A DNA stretch of 33,846 nucleotides from Actinomycetes bacterium (GTDB taxonomy: Bacteria; Actinomycetota; Actinomycetes; Propionibacteriales; Propionibacteriaceae), in contig JAEZVO010000014.1 of NCBI GenBank assembly GCA_023443125.1, positions 1 to 33,846 on the forward strand. Reading direction: 5' to 3'. Positions 14,964 to 22,574 of the stretch are shown in pieces. The notes beneath the pieces are model-generated. The model was not told the origin of the DNA and searched no databases. It was given only the letters and a program-made list of their open reading frames with translations. A program made the translations under genes and the position numbers. Position 1 is the stretch's first letter. Every line of letters begins with the position of its first letter.

Positions 14964-15512
14964 TTACGCGCAGCTGCCCTCGATGCTGAATGCGAGCGGC
15001 TTCGCCTCGCCGTGAGCGGCTGTCACCGCTTCGCCACGCACAGTAAATCGCCGCTTGTCGCCGGTGAAGGTGGCCCGACCGACGTTCTCACCCACAAGCG
15101 CGGTGACCCCGTCGGAAAGGGTGATGGCTACGGCCGTCACCTCGTCGGATGTAGTCACAGTGAACTGTGTGCCCTCGAGCGAACCTCCCGACGCAACCAC
15201 GTCCAGGCCGTTCGACGTCTCGCATGCCACGTCGGAATACTCCTTGGAAGCATCGCCGAGGGTTAGGCGTAACGTCCCGCCGAAGCTCGCCGTTCGCGAC
15301 GGGGCAGGAGCAGGTTCGTCGAAAGTTGATGGCGTTGGCGACGGTGCCTCCGACGGCGAAGCCGGCTGGGCAGGCGACGAGGACTGCGCAGGGGGCGGCG
15401 TGGTGGAGCCAGGTGACGAGGGAGGTTGCCCGTCGGAGCAGGCGCCGAGCACCAGTGCGACGGCACACGCCGCCGCGGCCGCTCCGTGCCTGCGCCACCT
15501 CGAGGAATGCAT
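14964..15512 (-). CDS. LpqH-like lipoprotein
   Basis: This 182-aa protein has a basic n-region and hydrophobic helix (MHSSRWRRHGAAAAACAVAL) and lipobox LGAC with Cys25 as the lipid anchor. A Ser/Pro/Thr-rich linker follows (about 27-85), then a beta-rich domain with two Cys (SDVACETSNGLDV and the C-terminal SIEGSCA). That layout resembles mycobacterial 19-kDa lipoprotein antigen LpqH. The match is judged by eye, so homology is likely but not certain. The ATG at 15512 is fixed by the signal sequence and by TACAGT 7 nt upstream (leaderless). It converges on the DUF3027 gene with 29 nt between the stops. Confidence 0.75.
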   Translation of the reverse strand: MHSSRWRRHGAAAAACAVALVLGACSDGQPPSSPGSTTPPPAQSSSPAQPASPSEAPSPTPSTFDEPAPAPSRTASFGGTLRLTLGDASKEYSDVACETSNGLDVVASGGSLEGTQFTVTTSDEVTAVAITLSDGVTALVGENVGRATFTGDKRRFTVRGEAVTAAHGEAKPLAFSIEGSCA

Positions 15513-15519
15513 GAGGGCA

Positions 15520-15525
15520 ACTGTA
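15520..15525 (-). promoter_or_regulatory. -10 box of the leaderless lipoprotein gene
   Basis: TACAGT on the minus strand ends 7 nt before the ATG at 15512. Confidence 0.45.
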
Positions 15526-15583
15526 CCGGCTTGGGACGCAGGAATGAGCACCAGAAGTGCTTGTCCGGGAGCTTAGCGATACC

Positions 15584-17110
15584 ATGCCCTCCGTGGTTAC
15601 GAACTCTCCTGTTGCTGAAACATCCCCCGAACAGTCGAGCCTCGACCGCTACTTCGGCATCACTCGTCGTGGATCGACGGTGGGGCGCGAGGTGCGCGGC
15701 GGGCTCGTGACCTTCTTCGCGATGGCCTACATCATCGCGCTCAACCCTCTCATCCTCGGCACCTCGGCCGACATCAATGGCAACCTCATCTCGGGCGCGC
15801 CGCGCCTGGTGAACGGTGAGGTCGACGCCGCCGCCGTCTCCGCTTCCATCGGCATGGTGGCAGCTGCGACGGCACTCATCGCCGGCGTCCTCACCATTCT
15901 TATGGGCGTCATTGGGCGGTTCCCGATCGGCCTGGCCGCAGGCCTCGGCCTCAACGCACTCGTCGCATACACGCTCGTGCCGCAGATGACCTGGGGCCAG
16001 GCCATGGGCCTCGTGGTGTGGGAAGGCATCCTCATCGGCGTGCTGGTGCTCACGGGCTTCCGCACGGCGGTGTTCAAGGCCGTACCCCCGGCGCTGCGCA
16101 GCGCGATCTCCGTCGGCATCGGTTTGTTTATCGCTTTCGTCGGCCTCATCAACGCTGGCGTCGTGCGGCCCGGCGGGGGCACCGTCGTATCGCTCGGCAT
16201 TGACGGCTCCCTCGTGGGCTGGCCGGTGTTCGTCTTCCTCTTCGGGTTTTTCCTCCTGATCGGACTGCACGCCCGCAAGGTGAAGGGCTCCATCCTGATC
16301 TCAATCCTGGCCTCGACGGTGCTCGCCATCATTATCGAAACCCTCGCCAAGGTGGGTCCGCAAGGCCCCGACGGCGCCAACCCGACGGGGTGGTCGCTCA
16401 ACGTTCCCAAGCTCAGCGACTTCCAGCTGCCCGACCTCTCGCTGCTGGGCAACGTCGACATGATCGGCGCGTTCTTCCCCAACGGCGAGTTCTCGCTCAC
16501 GCGCACGCTGTCGCTCGTGGTGCTCGTCTTTTCGCTGCTGCTCGCTGACTTCTTCGACACCATGGGCACCGTCGTGGCCGTGGGCTCTGAGGGTGACCTG
16601 CTCGACGAGAACGGCATGCCCGAGCGCCCCACGGAGATTCTGCTCGTTGACTCGTTCGGTGCGATTGCCGGCGGGCTGGGCTCGGTGTCTTCTAACACCT
16701 GTTTCGTGGAATCCACCACCGGTGTGGGTGAAGGTGCGCGCACTGGTTTCGCTTCGGTGGTGACGGGGTTGGCGTTCATCGCCTCGATGTTCCTCGCGCC
16801 CATCATCAACATGGTGCCCTCCGAGGCGGCGTCCCCGGCGCTGGCCTTCGTCGGGTTCCTGATGATCTCGCAGGTGGTCGAAGTCGATTGGACGAAGCCT
16901 GAGCTCGGCATCCCCGCGTTCTTCACCATCATCTTCATGCCATTCGCGTACTCGATCGCCACGGGCATCGGCGTTGGCTTCCTCGCCTACGTGTTCTTGA
17001 ACGTCGTGATGGGGAAGGCGAAGCAGGTGCACTCGCTCATGTACGTGGTGGCGGCGATGTTCATCATCTACTTTGTCCAGGGCCCGATCTTGGACCTGAT
17101 CGGAGGCTAG
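15584..17110 (+). CDS. NCS2-family purine permease (AzgA/PbuG type)
   Basis: This 508-aa inner-membrane protein has many hydrophobic helices. It contains the AzgA-type N-terminus LDRYFGITRRGSTVGREVRG then FFAMAYIIALNPLIL, followed by GLAAGLGLNALVAY, LADFFDTMGTVVAVG and the signature SSNTCFVESTTGVGEGARTG. The family imports adenine, guanine or hypoxanthine with protons; the exact base cannot be told. The ATG at 15584 is chosen because the N-terminus then matches homologues. The upstream ATG at 15557 adds nine residues. It diverges from the lipoprotein gene with 71 nt between the starts. Confidence 0.9.
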   Translation: MPSVVTNSPVAETSPEQSSLDRYFGITRRGSTVGREVRGGLVTFFAMAYIIALNPLILGTSADINGNLISGAPRLVNGEVDAAAVSASIGMVAAATALIAGVLTILMGVIGRFPIGLAAGLGLNALVAYTLVPQMTWGQAMGLVVWEGILIGVLVLTGFRTAVFKAVPPALRSAISVGIGLFIAFVGLINAGVVRPGGGTVVSLGIDGSLVGWPVFVFLFGFFLLIGLHARKVKGSILISILASTVLAIIIETLAKVGPQGPDGANPTGWSLNVPKLSDFQLPDLSLLGNVDMIGAFFPNGEFSLTRTLSLVVLVFSLLLADFFDTMGTVVAVGSEGDLLDENGMPERPTEILLVDSFGAIAGGLGSVSSNTCFVESTTGVGEGARTGFASVVTGLAFIASMFLAPIINMVPSEAASPALAFVGFLMISQVVEVDWTKPELGIPAFFTIIFMPFAYSIATGIGVGFLAYVFLNVVMGKAKQVHSLMYVVAAMFIIYFVQGPILDLIGG

Positions 17111-17126
17111 GGCTACTCGAAAAAGC

Positions 17127-17200
17127 GACCGTTATCCTCCACAAGAAGCATCGCGACCCCCGATTTCGCGAGAAATCGTCAGGTGTGGAGGATAACGGTC
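17127..17200. repeat. Palindrome with 16-bp arms, first of a pair
   Basis: GACCGTTATCCTCCAC (17127-17142) is exactly complementary to 17185-17200. It starts 17 nt after the permease stop and probably acts as a terminator. The same 16-mer forms the core of the next palindrome. Confidence 0.6.
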
Positions 17201-17288
17201 AAACACCTGCTGGGTTTGGCGGGCCGGCCCGCCGCCAGCCCGCCCGCGGCTGCCAGCCCAGCGCGGCGGCTCACGCCAAGGCCTATAC

Positions 17289-17380
17289 ACAAAAACTGAC
17301 CGTTATCCTCCACGCCTGCAAGAAATCCCCAAAACAAGGGGGTCGCAGGCCTCTCGTGGAGGATAACGGTCAGTTTTTGT
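17289..17380. terminator. Palindrome with 26-bp arms, second of a pair
   Basis: The arm 17289-17314 (ACAAAAACTGACCGTTATCC + TCCACG) is the exact reverse complement of 17355-17380. Inside, GCCTGC (17314-17319) pairs with GCAGGC (17345-17350), and CCCC pairs with GGGG. The A5/T5 ends give a U-rich tail on both strands, fitting a bidirectional terminator. It ends 3 nt before the stop of the convergent GyrI-like gene. Confidence 0.7.
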
Positions 17381-17383
17381 GGC

Positions 17384-17872
17384 TCACTGGCGCTTGACGG
17401 GTGCCGCGAGCCGCGTCAGGTAGTGCCGCTCCTCGCGTCCGGGCGCGGGCGGCACGTCGTAGTACTCCCAAAACGGGCGGCTGGTTTCGTAGCCGCGTTC
17501 GGCCAGGCGCTGCTGCAGCTCCTGCCACGCATCGCCGATGTCCTCGAAACCGCCCTTGAACTTGGCAACGGCGGTGCTGCCGGCGGGCAGCTCGGAACCC
17601 TGGATGAGCACCTCGCCGATTTTGATGACTTCGCCCCACGCCTCCTCGACGGGAAACCCCACCTCAACGGTGACTGTCTCCATGAGGCGCGTGTCGTACC
17701 GGCTGAAGCCAGGGCCGTTCGGTACGAATCGACGCTCGCGGATCGCCTTGCCGAGAGCCGTGAAGCTCTCGTCCATGAAGCTGGCAAGTTCCTCGACGGG
17801 AATGTTGTCGCCGCGGACGACCACCGTCGGCGTCCCTAGGAATTCGATGATCTCGGGATCGGTCATGCTCAT
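17384..17872 (-). CDS. GyrI-like small-molecule-binding domain protein
   Basis: This 162-aa single-domain protein resembles the AraC effector-binding/GyrI-like fold. It has TPTVVVRGDNIPVEELASFM then DESFTALGKAI, GPGFSRYD, the strand METVTVEVGFPVE and GSTAVAKFKGGFEDIGDAWQ. There is no DNA-binding domain, so it is likely a stand-alone ligand-binding protein. The ligand is unknown. The ATG at 17872 follows -10 TAGTGT by 6 nt (leaderless); ATG 17866 is an alternative. It diverges from pyc. Confidence 0.75.
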   Translation of the reverse strand: MSMTDPEIIEFLGTPTVVVRGDNIPVEELASFMDESFTALGKAIRERRFVPNGPGFSRYDTRLMETVTVEVGFPVEEAWGEVIKIGEVLIQGSELPAGSTAVAKFKGGFEDIGDAWQELQQRLAERGYETSRPFWEYYDVPPAPGREERHYLTRLAAPVKRQ

Positions 17873-17878
17873 ACCCGC

Positions 17879-17884
17879 ACACTA
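17879..17884 (-). promoter_or_regulatory. -10 box of the leaderless GyrI-like gene
   Basis: TAGTGT on the minus strand ends 6 nt before the ATG at 17872. Confidence 0.45.
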
Positions 17885-17942
17885 CCGGGTGTTCAGGGCT
17901 TTGGCCGGCGGACAAGAGGGGCGACGATCCCCGTCGGGCTTG

Positions 17943-17948
17943 TACGCT
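17943..17948 (+). promoter_or_regulatory. -10 box of leaderless pyc
   Basis: TACGCT ends 7 nt before the ATG at 17956. No Shine-Dalgarno is present in the gap. Confidence 0.5.
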
Positions 17949-17955
17949 GTCAACC

Positions 17956-20900
17956 ATGCTGAGCAAGGTTTTGGTCGCCAACCGTGGCGAAATTGCTGTC
18001 CGCGCGTTTCGTGCCGCCTACGAACTCGGAATGCACACCGTTGCGGTGTTCCCTCATGAGGATCGCAATGCAGACCACCGAGTGAAGGCCGACGAGTCGT
18101 ATCTGATTGGGGAGGAAGGCCACCCCGTTCGGGCCTACCTCGACATCGACGAGCTCATCCGGGTCGCGAAGGAATCGGAGGCGGATGCGATTTACCCCGG
18201 TTACGGCTTCCTGTCGGAGAACCCCGAGCTCGCGCAAGCCTGTGCTGACAACGGCATCAAGTTCATTGGCCCCGCCCCTCACGTCCTCGAAATGGCCGGC
18301 AACAAGGTGCGCGCCGTCGATGCCGCCCGCAAGGCGGGAGTGCCGACGCTGCAGTCGTCGAAGCCCAGCACCGACATCGATGAGCTTGAAGCCGCCGCGA
18401 ATGACATCGGCTTCCCCGTCTTCATCAAGGCGGTCTCGGGCGGTGGTGGTCGCGGCATGCGTCGCGTCGACGATCCGGCGAAATTCCGCGACGAGCTCGG
18501 CGCCGCCATGCGTGAAGCCGACGGTGCGTTCGGCGATCCGACGGTGTTCGTCGAGCAGGCCGTGCAGGGACCGCGTCACATTGAGGTACAGATCCTCGGC
18601 GACGAACACGGGAACATCGTGCACCTCTTCGAGCGCGACTGCTCGGTGCAGCGTCGCCACCAGAAGGTGGTGGAGCTGGCGCCCGCACCGTTCATCACCG
18701 ACGAGCAACGTGAGGCGCTCACATCCGACGCCGTGAAGTTCGCGAAGGCCATCAACTATTCGTGCGCCGGCACCGTCGAGTTCCTCGTCGAAACGGAGGG
18801 CCCGCGCGCCGGGCAGCACGTGTTCATCGAGATGAACCCGCGCATCCAGGTGGAGCACACGGTCACTGAAGAAATCACCGACGTCGACCTCGTCCAGGCG
18901 CAGATGCGCGTGGCGAACGGGGAGACCCTCGAGCAGATCGGTATCCGCCAAGATGAGCTCCAGATCCGCGGTGCCGCGCTGCAGTGCCGCATCACGACGG
19001 AAGACCCGTCGAACTCGTTTCGCCCGGATACGGGCCTCATCACGGCGTACCGCTCCGCGAATGGCTCGGGCATCCGCCTCGACGGTGGAACCACCGGCAC
19101 CGGCGTCGAGATCTCGCCACACTTCGACTCACTACTGGTGAAGCTCACCGCGCGCGGCCGCGACCTCGACATGGCCCTGGCGCGCGCACGCCGCGCGCTG
19201 GCCGAATTCCGCGTACGCGGCGTCGCCACGAATATCGCGTTCCTGCGTGCGCTGCTCGACGACCCAGACTTCGCAAAACCGGGCATGACCACGTCATTTA
19301 TCGACGATCGCCCCTACCTGTTGACGTCGCGCACCCCCGCGGACCGCGCCACGAAACTGTTGCGTTGGGTAGCGGACAAGACGGTGAACCGTCCCTACGG
19401 CGAGGCCCCTACACATCTGGATCCGGCGCACAAGTTGCCGAAGCTCGACACCTCCGCACCCATTCCCGACGGTGCCCGCCAGCGCCTGCTGGAGCTCGGC
19501 CCTGCAGGGTTTGCCCGCGAACTGCGTGAGGCGAAGGCTGTTGGCGTCACAGACACGACGTATCGCGACGCCCACCAATCGCTGCTTGCCACCCGCGTGC
19601 GCACCCGCGACCTGCTCGCCGTCGCACCGCACCAGGCGCGGAAGCTGCCGCAGATGCTCTCGGTGGAGTGCTGGGGCGGGGCAACCTACGACGTCGCCTT
19701 GCGCTTCCTTGGCGAAGACCCGTGGGAGCGGCTCGCGAAGCTGCGCGAAGCCATGCCCAACCAGAACTTGCAGATGCTGCTGCGCGGGCGCAACACCGTC
19801 GGCTACACCCCGTATCCGACGAAGGTCACCGAGGCGTTCGTCGACGAGGCCGCCAGCGTCGGCATCGACGTGTTCCGTATCTTCGACGCGCTCAACGACG
19901 TCGATCAGATGCGCCCCGCGATCGACGCGGTGCTGGGCACATCGTCGGTAGCCGAAGTGGCGCTGTGCTACACGTCGAACCTGCTCGACCCGGCGGAGAC
20001 AACCTACACGCTCGACCACTACCTGCGTCTGGCTGAGGAGATCGTCGAGGCGGGCGCGCACATCTTGGCCATCAAGGACATGGCCGGCCTGCTGCGCCCC
20101 GAGGCGGCGAGGCGCCTTGTCAGCGCGCTGCGTGAGCGGTTCGACCTGCCCGTCCACCTGCACACCCACGACACGACGGGCGGCCAGGTGGCCACGCTCG
20201 TCGCGGCTATCGAGGCCGGAGTTGATGCCGTCGACGTGGCTAACTCGGCGCTCAGCTCGACGACGTCGCAACCGCCGATGTCGGCATTGCTGGCGGCCCT
20301 GGATGGCACCGATCGCGCGCCCGACCTCGACCCCCAGGCGGCGCTCGACCTCGAACCGTACTGGGAGGCCGTGCGGAAGCTCTACCAGCCGTTTGAGTCG
20401 GGCTTGCCCGCGCCGACGGGGCGCGTCTACGACCACGAGATTCCCGGCGGGCAGCTCTCCAACCTGCGCCAGCAGGCCATCGCGCTCGGGCTCGGCGACC
20501 GCTTCGAGGCCGTCGAAGACATGTACACCGCAGCCAGCCGCATCCTGGGCCGCCCGACGAAGGTGACGCCGTCGTCGAAGGTGGTGGGCGACCTCGCACT
20601 GCACCTGGTTGCCGTCGGCGCCGACCCCGACGAGTTCGAGGCTGACCCGCAGCGCTTCGACATCCCCGATTCCGTGATCGGCTTCCTGAACGGCGAGCTC
20701 GGCACGCCGGCGGGTGGTTGGCCGGAGCCGTTCCGCACGAAGGCGCTCGAGGGCAGGAAGCAGCCGGTGCGTATCACCGAGGTGCCCGCCGACGATCTAC
20801 CGCGCTTGGATGCGCCTGGACGCGAGCGGCAGGAGACGTTGAACCGTCTACTCTTCCCCGGTCCGGCGAAGGAATTTGACCAGCTCAGGGGCGACTTCGG

Positions 20901-21351
20901 CGACGTTTCCGTCATCCCGACGATTCCGTTCCTGTACGGCATGGAACCCGACGGGGAGTACGTTGTGCCGCTCGGCAAGGGCGTAGAGCTCCTCATGGGA
21001 CTCGAATCCATCAGCGCCCCCGACAAGCGCGCGAAGCGTCAGGTCATGGCGACGATGAATGGACAGCTGCGTCCGATCCGGGTGCGCGACGAGTCCGTCG
21101 AGTCCGAGGTGCCAGCAGCGGAGAAAGCTGATCCGAACGTCGCCGGACACGTCGCCGTCCCGTTCTCGGGTGCGGTGACGGTGAGCGTCGCGGTGGGGGA
21201 CCACGTCGAGGCCGGGCACCCCGTCGCGACGATCGAGGCCATGAAGATGGAGGCGAGCATCAACGCTCCCATCGCCGGCACGGTGCAGCGCATCGCCATC
21301 AACGGCACGACGCCGCTCTCGGGCGGCGACTTGGTGCTCGTGATCGAGTGA
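17956..21351 (+). CDS. pyc: Pyruvate carboxylase
   Basis: This 1131-aa single-chain enzyme carboxylates pyruvate to oxaloacetate with ATP and bicarbonate, refilling the TCA cycle. The biotin carboxylase domain covers about 1-450 (KVLVANRGEIAVRAFRAAYE; YPGYGFLSENPELA; KAVSGGGGRGMR; EMNPRIQVEHTVTEE). The carboxyltransferase domain starts near 531 with VTDTTYRDAHQSLLATRVRT and holds LLRGRNTVGYTPYP, IKDMAGLL and HLHTHDTTG. The C-terminal biotinyl domain has IEAMKMEAS with Lys1097 as the biotin site. The length is typical of the alpha4 type. It is probably translated from a leaderless mRNA and ends before a 24-bp palindromic terminator. Confidence 0.97.
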   Translation: MLSKVLVANRGEIAVRAFRAAYELGMHTVAVFPHEDRNADHRVKADESYLIGEEGHPVRAYLDIDELIRVAKESEADAIYPGYGFLSENPELAQACADNGIKFIGPAPHVLEMAGNKVRAVDAARKAGVPTLQSSKPSTDIDELEAAANDIGFPVFIKAVSGGGGRGMRRVDDPAKFRDELGAAMREADGAFGDPTVFVEQAVQGPRHIEVQILGDEHGNIVHLFERDCSVQRRHQKVVELAPAPFITDEQREALTSDAVKFAKAINYSCAGTVEFLVETEGPRAGQHVFIEMNPRIQVEHTVTEEITDVDLVQAQMRVANGETLEQIGIRQDELQIRGAALQCRITTEDPSNSFRPDTGLITAYRSANGSGIRLDGGTTGTGVEISPHFDSLLVKLTARGRDLDMALARARRALAEFRVRGVATNIAFLRALLDDPDFAKPGMTTSFIDDRPYLLTSRTPADRATKLLRWVADKTVNRPYGEAPTHLDPAHKLPKLDTSAPIPDGARQRLLELGPAGFARELREAKAVGVTDTTYRDAHQSLLATRVRTRDLLAVAPHQARKLPQMLSVECWGGATYDVALRFLGEDPWERLAKLREAMPNQNLQMLLRGRNTVGYTPYPTKVTEAFVDEAASVGIDVFRIFDALNDVDQMRPAIDAVLGTSSVAEVALCYTSNLLDPAETTYTLDHYLRLAEEIVEAGAHILAIKDMAGLLRPEAARRLVSALRERFDLPVHLHTHDTTGGQVATLVAAIEAGVDAVDVANSALSSTTSQPPMSALLAALDGTDRAPDLDPQAALDLEPYWEAVRKLYQPFESGLPAPTGRVYDHEIPGGQLSNLRQQAIALGLGDRFEAVEDMYTAASRILGRPTKVTPSSKVVGDLALHLVAVGADPDEFEADPQRFDIPDSVIGFLNGELGTPAGGWPEPFRTKALEGRKQPVRITEVPADDLPRLDAPGRERQETLNRLLFPGPAKEFDQLRGDFGDVSVIPTIPFLYGMEPDGEYVVPLGKGVELLMGLESISAPDKRAKRQVMATMNGQLRPIRVRDESVESEVPAAEKADPNVAGHVAVPFSGAVTVSVAVGDHVEAGHPVATIEAMKMEASINAPIAGTVQRIAINGTTPLSGGDLVLVIE

Positions 21352-21392
21352 CCCTCCGTTCCCTGTGCTGCATGCGCCACCACGGGGGACGT

Positions 21393-21446
21393 CAATAAGG
21401 AATGCTGGAACCCACCAAACACGGTGGGTTCCAGCATTCCTTATTG
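21393..21446. terminator. Palindrome with 24-bp arms after pyc
   Basis: The arm 21393-21416 (CAATAAGGAATGCTGGAACC + CACC) is the exact reverse complement of 21423-21446, with a 6-nt AAACAC loop. It lies between pyc and the convergent membrane protein gene. The ends are AT-rich, fitting termination in both directions. Confidence 0.75.
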
Positions 21447-21463
21447 CGGGCGGGGTCGTTTGG

Positions 21464-21940
21464 TTACTGGGGTGCGGTTGGCAGGCTGGCTGGATCCACC
21501 GTCGTTGGTTGATCGTCGAGGGGGATGTCCCAGGTGCGGTCTTCGCGGGAGCCAGCTACGCCCTTCTGCTGCACGAAAAACCCGGCGGCTTCGGGTAGCT
21601 GGTAGAGCCACGTGGTCTGCTCTCTACCGCCAGCTTGGGCGACGATAATAGTCAGCGGGAGCTGGTCTACAGGCTCACGTGGGTGGGTGCCGCGGTCCAC
21701 CGTAGTCTCCAGCCCTGGGCTGCAATCAACCTGTTTTCTGGTGACTTGCTCTGCGTGCCCGTCGAGCGCCGAGCGATGGTAGATCACCAGGTCGGCGGTC
21801 GTCGCACCTGCCGGGCACATGGAGATGGCTGTCTTGTATTCGCGCGGCATGAGCTGCCGCCACACCACGACGCCAGCCCCGATGACAACGCTCACTACCA
21901 CCACGACAATGGCGAGCACCGTCCACTGTTTGCGGCTCAT
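21464..21940 (-). CDS. Single-TM extracytoplasmic protein, uncharacterised
   Basis: This 158-aa protein has a basic start (MSRKQW), one hydrophobic helix at about 6-29 (TVLAIVVVVVSVVIGAGVVV) and an external domain containing ISMCPAGATTADLVIYHRSA, TWLYQLPEAAGFFV and EDRTWDIPLDD. The family is not recognised. Its ATG overlaps the stop of the upstream lipoprotein gene by 4 nt (ATGA), so the two are translationally coupled and may act together at the cell surface. Confidence 0.7.
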   Translation of the reverse strand: MSRKQWTVLAIVVVVVSVVIGAGVVVWRQLMPREYKTAISMCPAGATTADLVIYHRSALDGHAEQVTRKQVDCSPGLETTVDRGTHPREPVDQLPLTIIVAQAGGREQTTWLYQLPEAAGFFVQQKGVAGSREDRTWDIPLDDQPTTVDPASLPTAPQ

Positions 21941-22413
21941 GATGCCCTCCGGTGTTCTGACAGGGGCACTTGGCTGACATCGACGGTGTCCCCGGTGTCT
22001 TCCAATGGCACGAACGTACCAGGTCCGACGAGTTGGCCGCCGTAGTGCACATCCACCCAGCCGCTGGCCTCAGTCCATATCCAGTTGATCTTCGGGTTGT
22101 GATATGCGTGGAGCGCTTCGACGGTGCTGCCGTTGGTCAGAGTGATGACGAACGATTCGTAGTGTGCATGCTCGTCGGGTTCGGATACCTGCTTCCCCTT
22201 CGAGCGGGTGAGGTAGCTGACGATCTTGCCGACGTCGGTGCGGTTGGTGATGTGGTGTCGGGTGGCCTGGGGGCCGTCGTCGAAGAGGTAGACGTCCATC
22301 GACACACCGTCCACGGGGCTGAGCTTGGAGTCAACTACCGGCGTCGCCGGGGCGCAGGCCGTGACAAACAGCAGCGAGGTTGCTGCGCAAACTATGAGAG
22401 GCGCACGTTGCAT
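21937..22413 (-). CDS. Lipoprotein, uncharacterised
   Basis: This 158-aa protein has signal sequence MQRAPLIVCAATSLLFVTAC, with Cys20 as the lipid anchor. The mature domain has MDVYLFDDGPQATRHHI, TDVGKIVSYLTRSKGKQ, YESFVITLTNGSTVEALHAY and VDVHYGGQLVGPG, probably beta-rich. The family is not recognised. The ATG at 22413 is preferred over longer in-frame starts because it begins the signal peptide and has GAGGAA 7 nt upstream. It is the first gene of a two-gene operon. Its promoter carries a G8 tract between -35 and -10. Confidence 0.75.
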   Translation of the reverse strand: MQRAPLIVCAATSLLFVTACAPATPVVDSKLSPVDGVSMDVYLFDDGPQATRHHITNRTDVGKIVSYLTRSKGKQVSEPDEHAHYESFVITLTNGSTVEALHAYHNPKINWIWTEASGWVDVHYGGQLVGPGTFVPLEDTGDTVDVSQVPLSEHRRAS

Positions 22414-22479
22414 GGCGGGTTCCTCACTGAACTCTGATTGGGTACTCGAGCCGACAACTCCGGATTTGAGTACTGCTCG

Positions 22480-22508
22480 ATTATCCCCCCCCTCCATCCA
22501 TGATGCAA
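22480..22508 (-). promoter_or_regulatory. Promoter with a G8 homopolymer in its spacer
   Basis: On the minus strand TTGCAT (22508-22503), a 17-nt spacer and GATAAT (22485-22480) make a near-consensus promoter. Eight consecutive G (22492-22485) fill the 3' part of the spacer and supply the first base of the -10. The predicted start near 22473 leaves a leader of about 60 nt before the lipoprotein ATG. Confidence 0.6.
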
Positions 22509-22522
22509 TGCAACCCCTCGTC

Positions 22523-22565
22523 GCGCTCCGGCCTCCATCGACAATCGATAAGGAAACCGGAGCGC
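22523..22565 (-). terminator. Hairpin after dctM
   Basis: GCGCTCCGG (22523-22531) pairs with CCGGAGCGC (22557-22565). An inner ATCGA-CAA-TCGAT adds a second stem. It begins 9 nt after the dctM stop codon on the minus strand. Confidence 0.55.
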
Positions 22566-22574
22566 AACGGGGGC

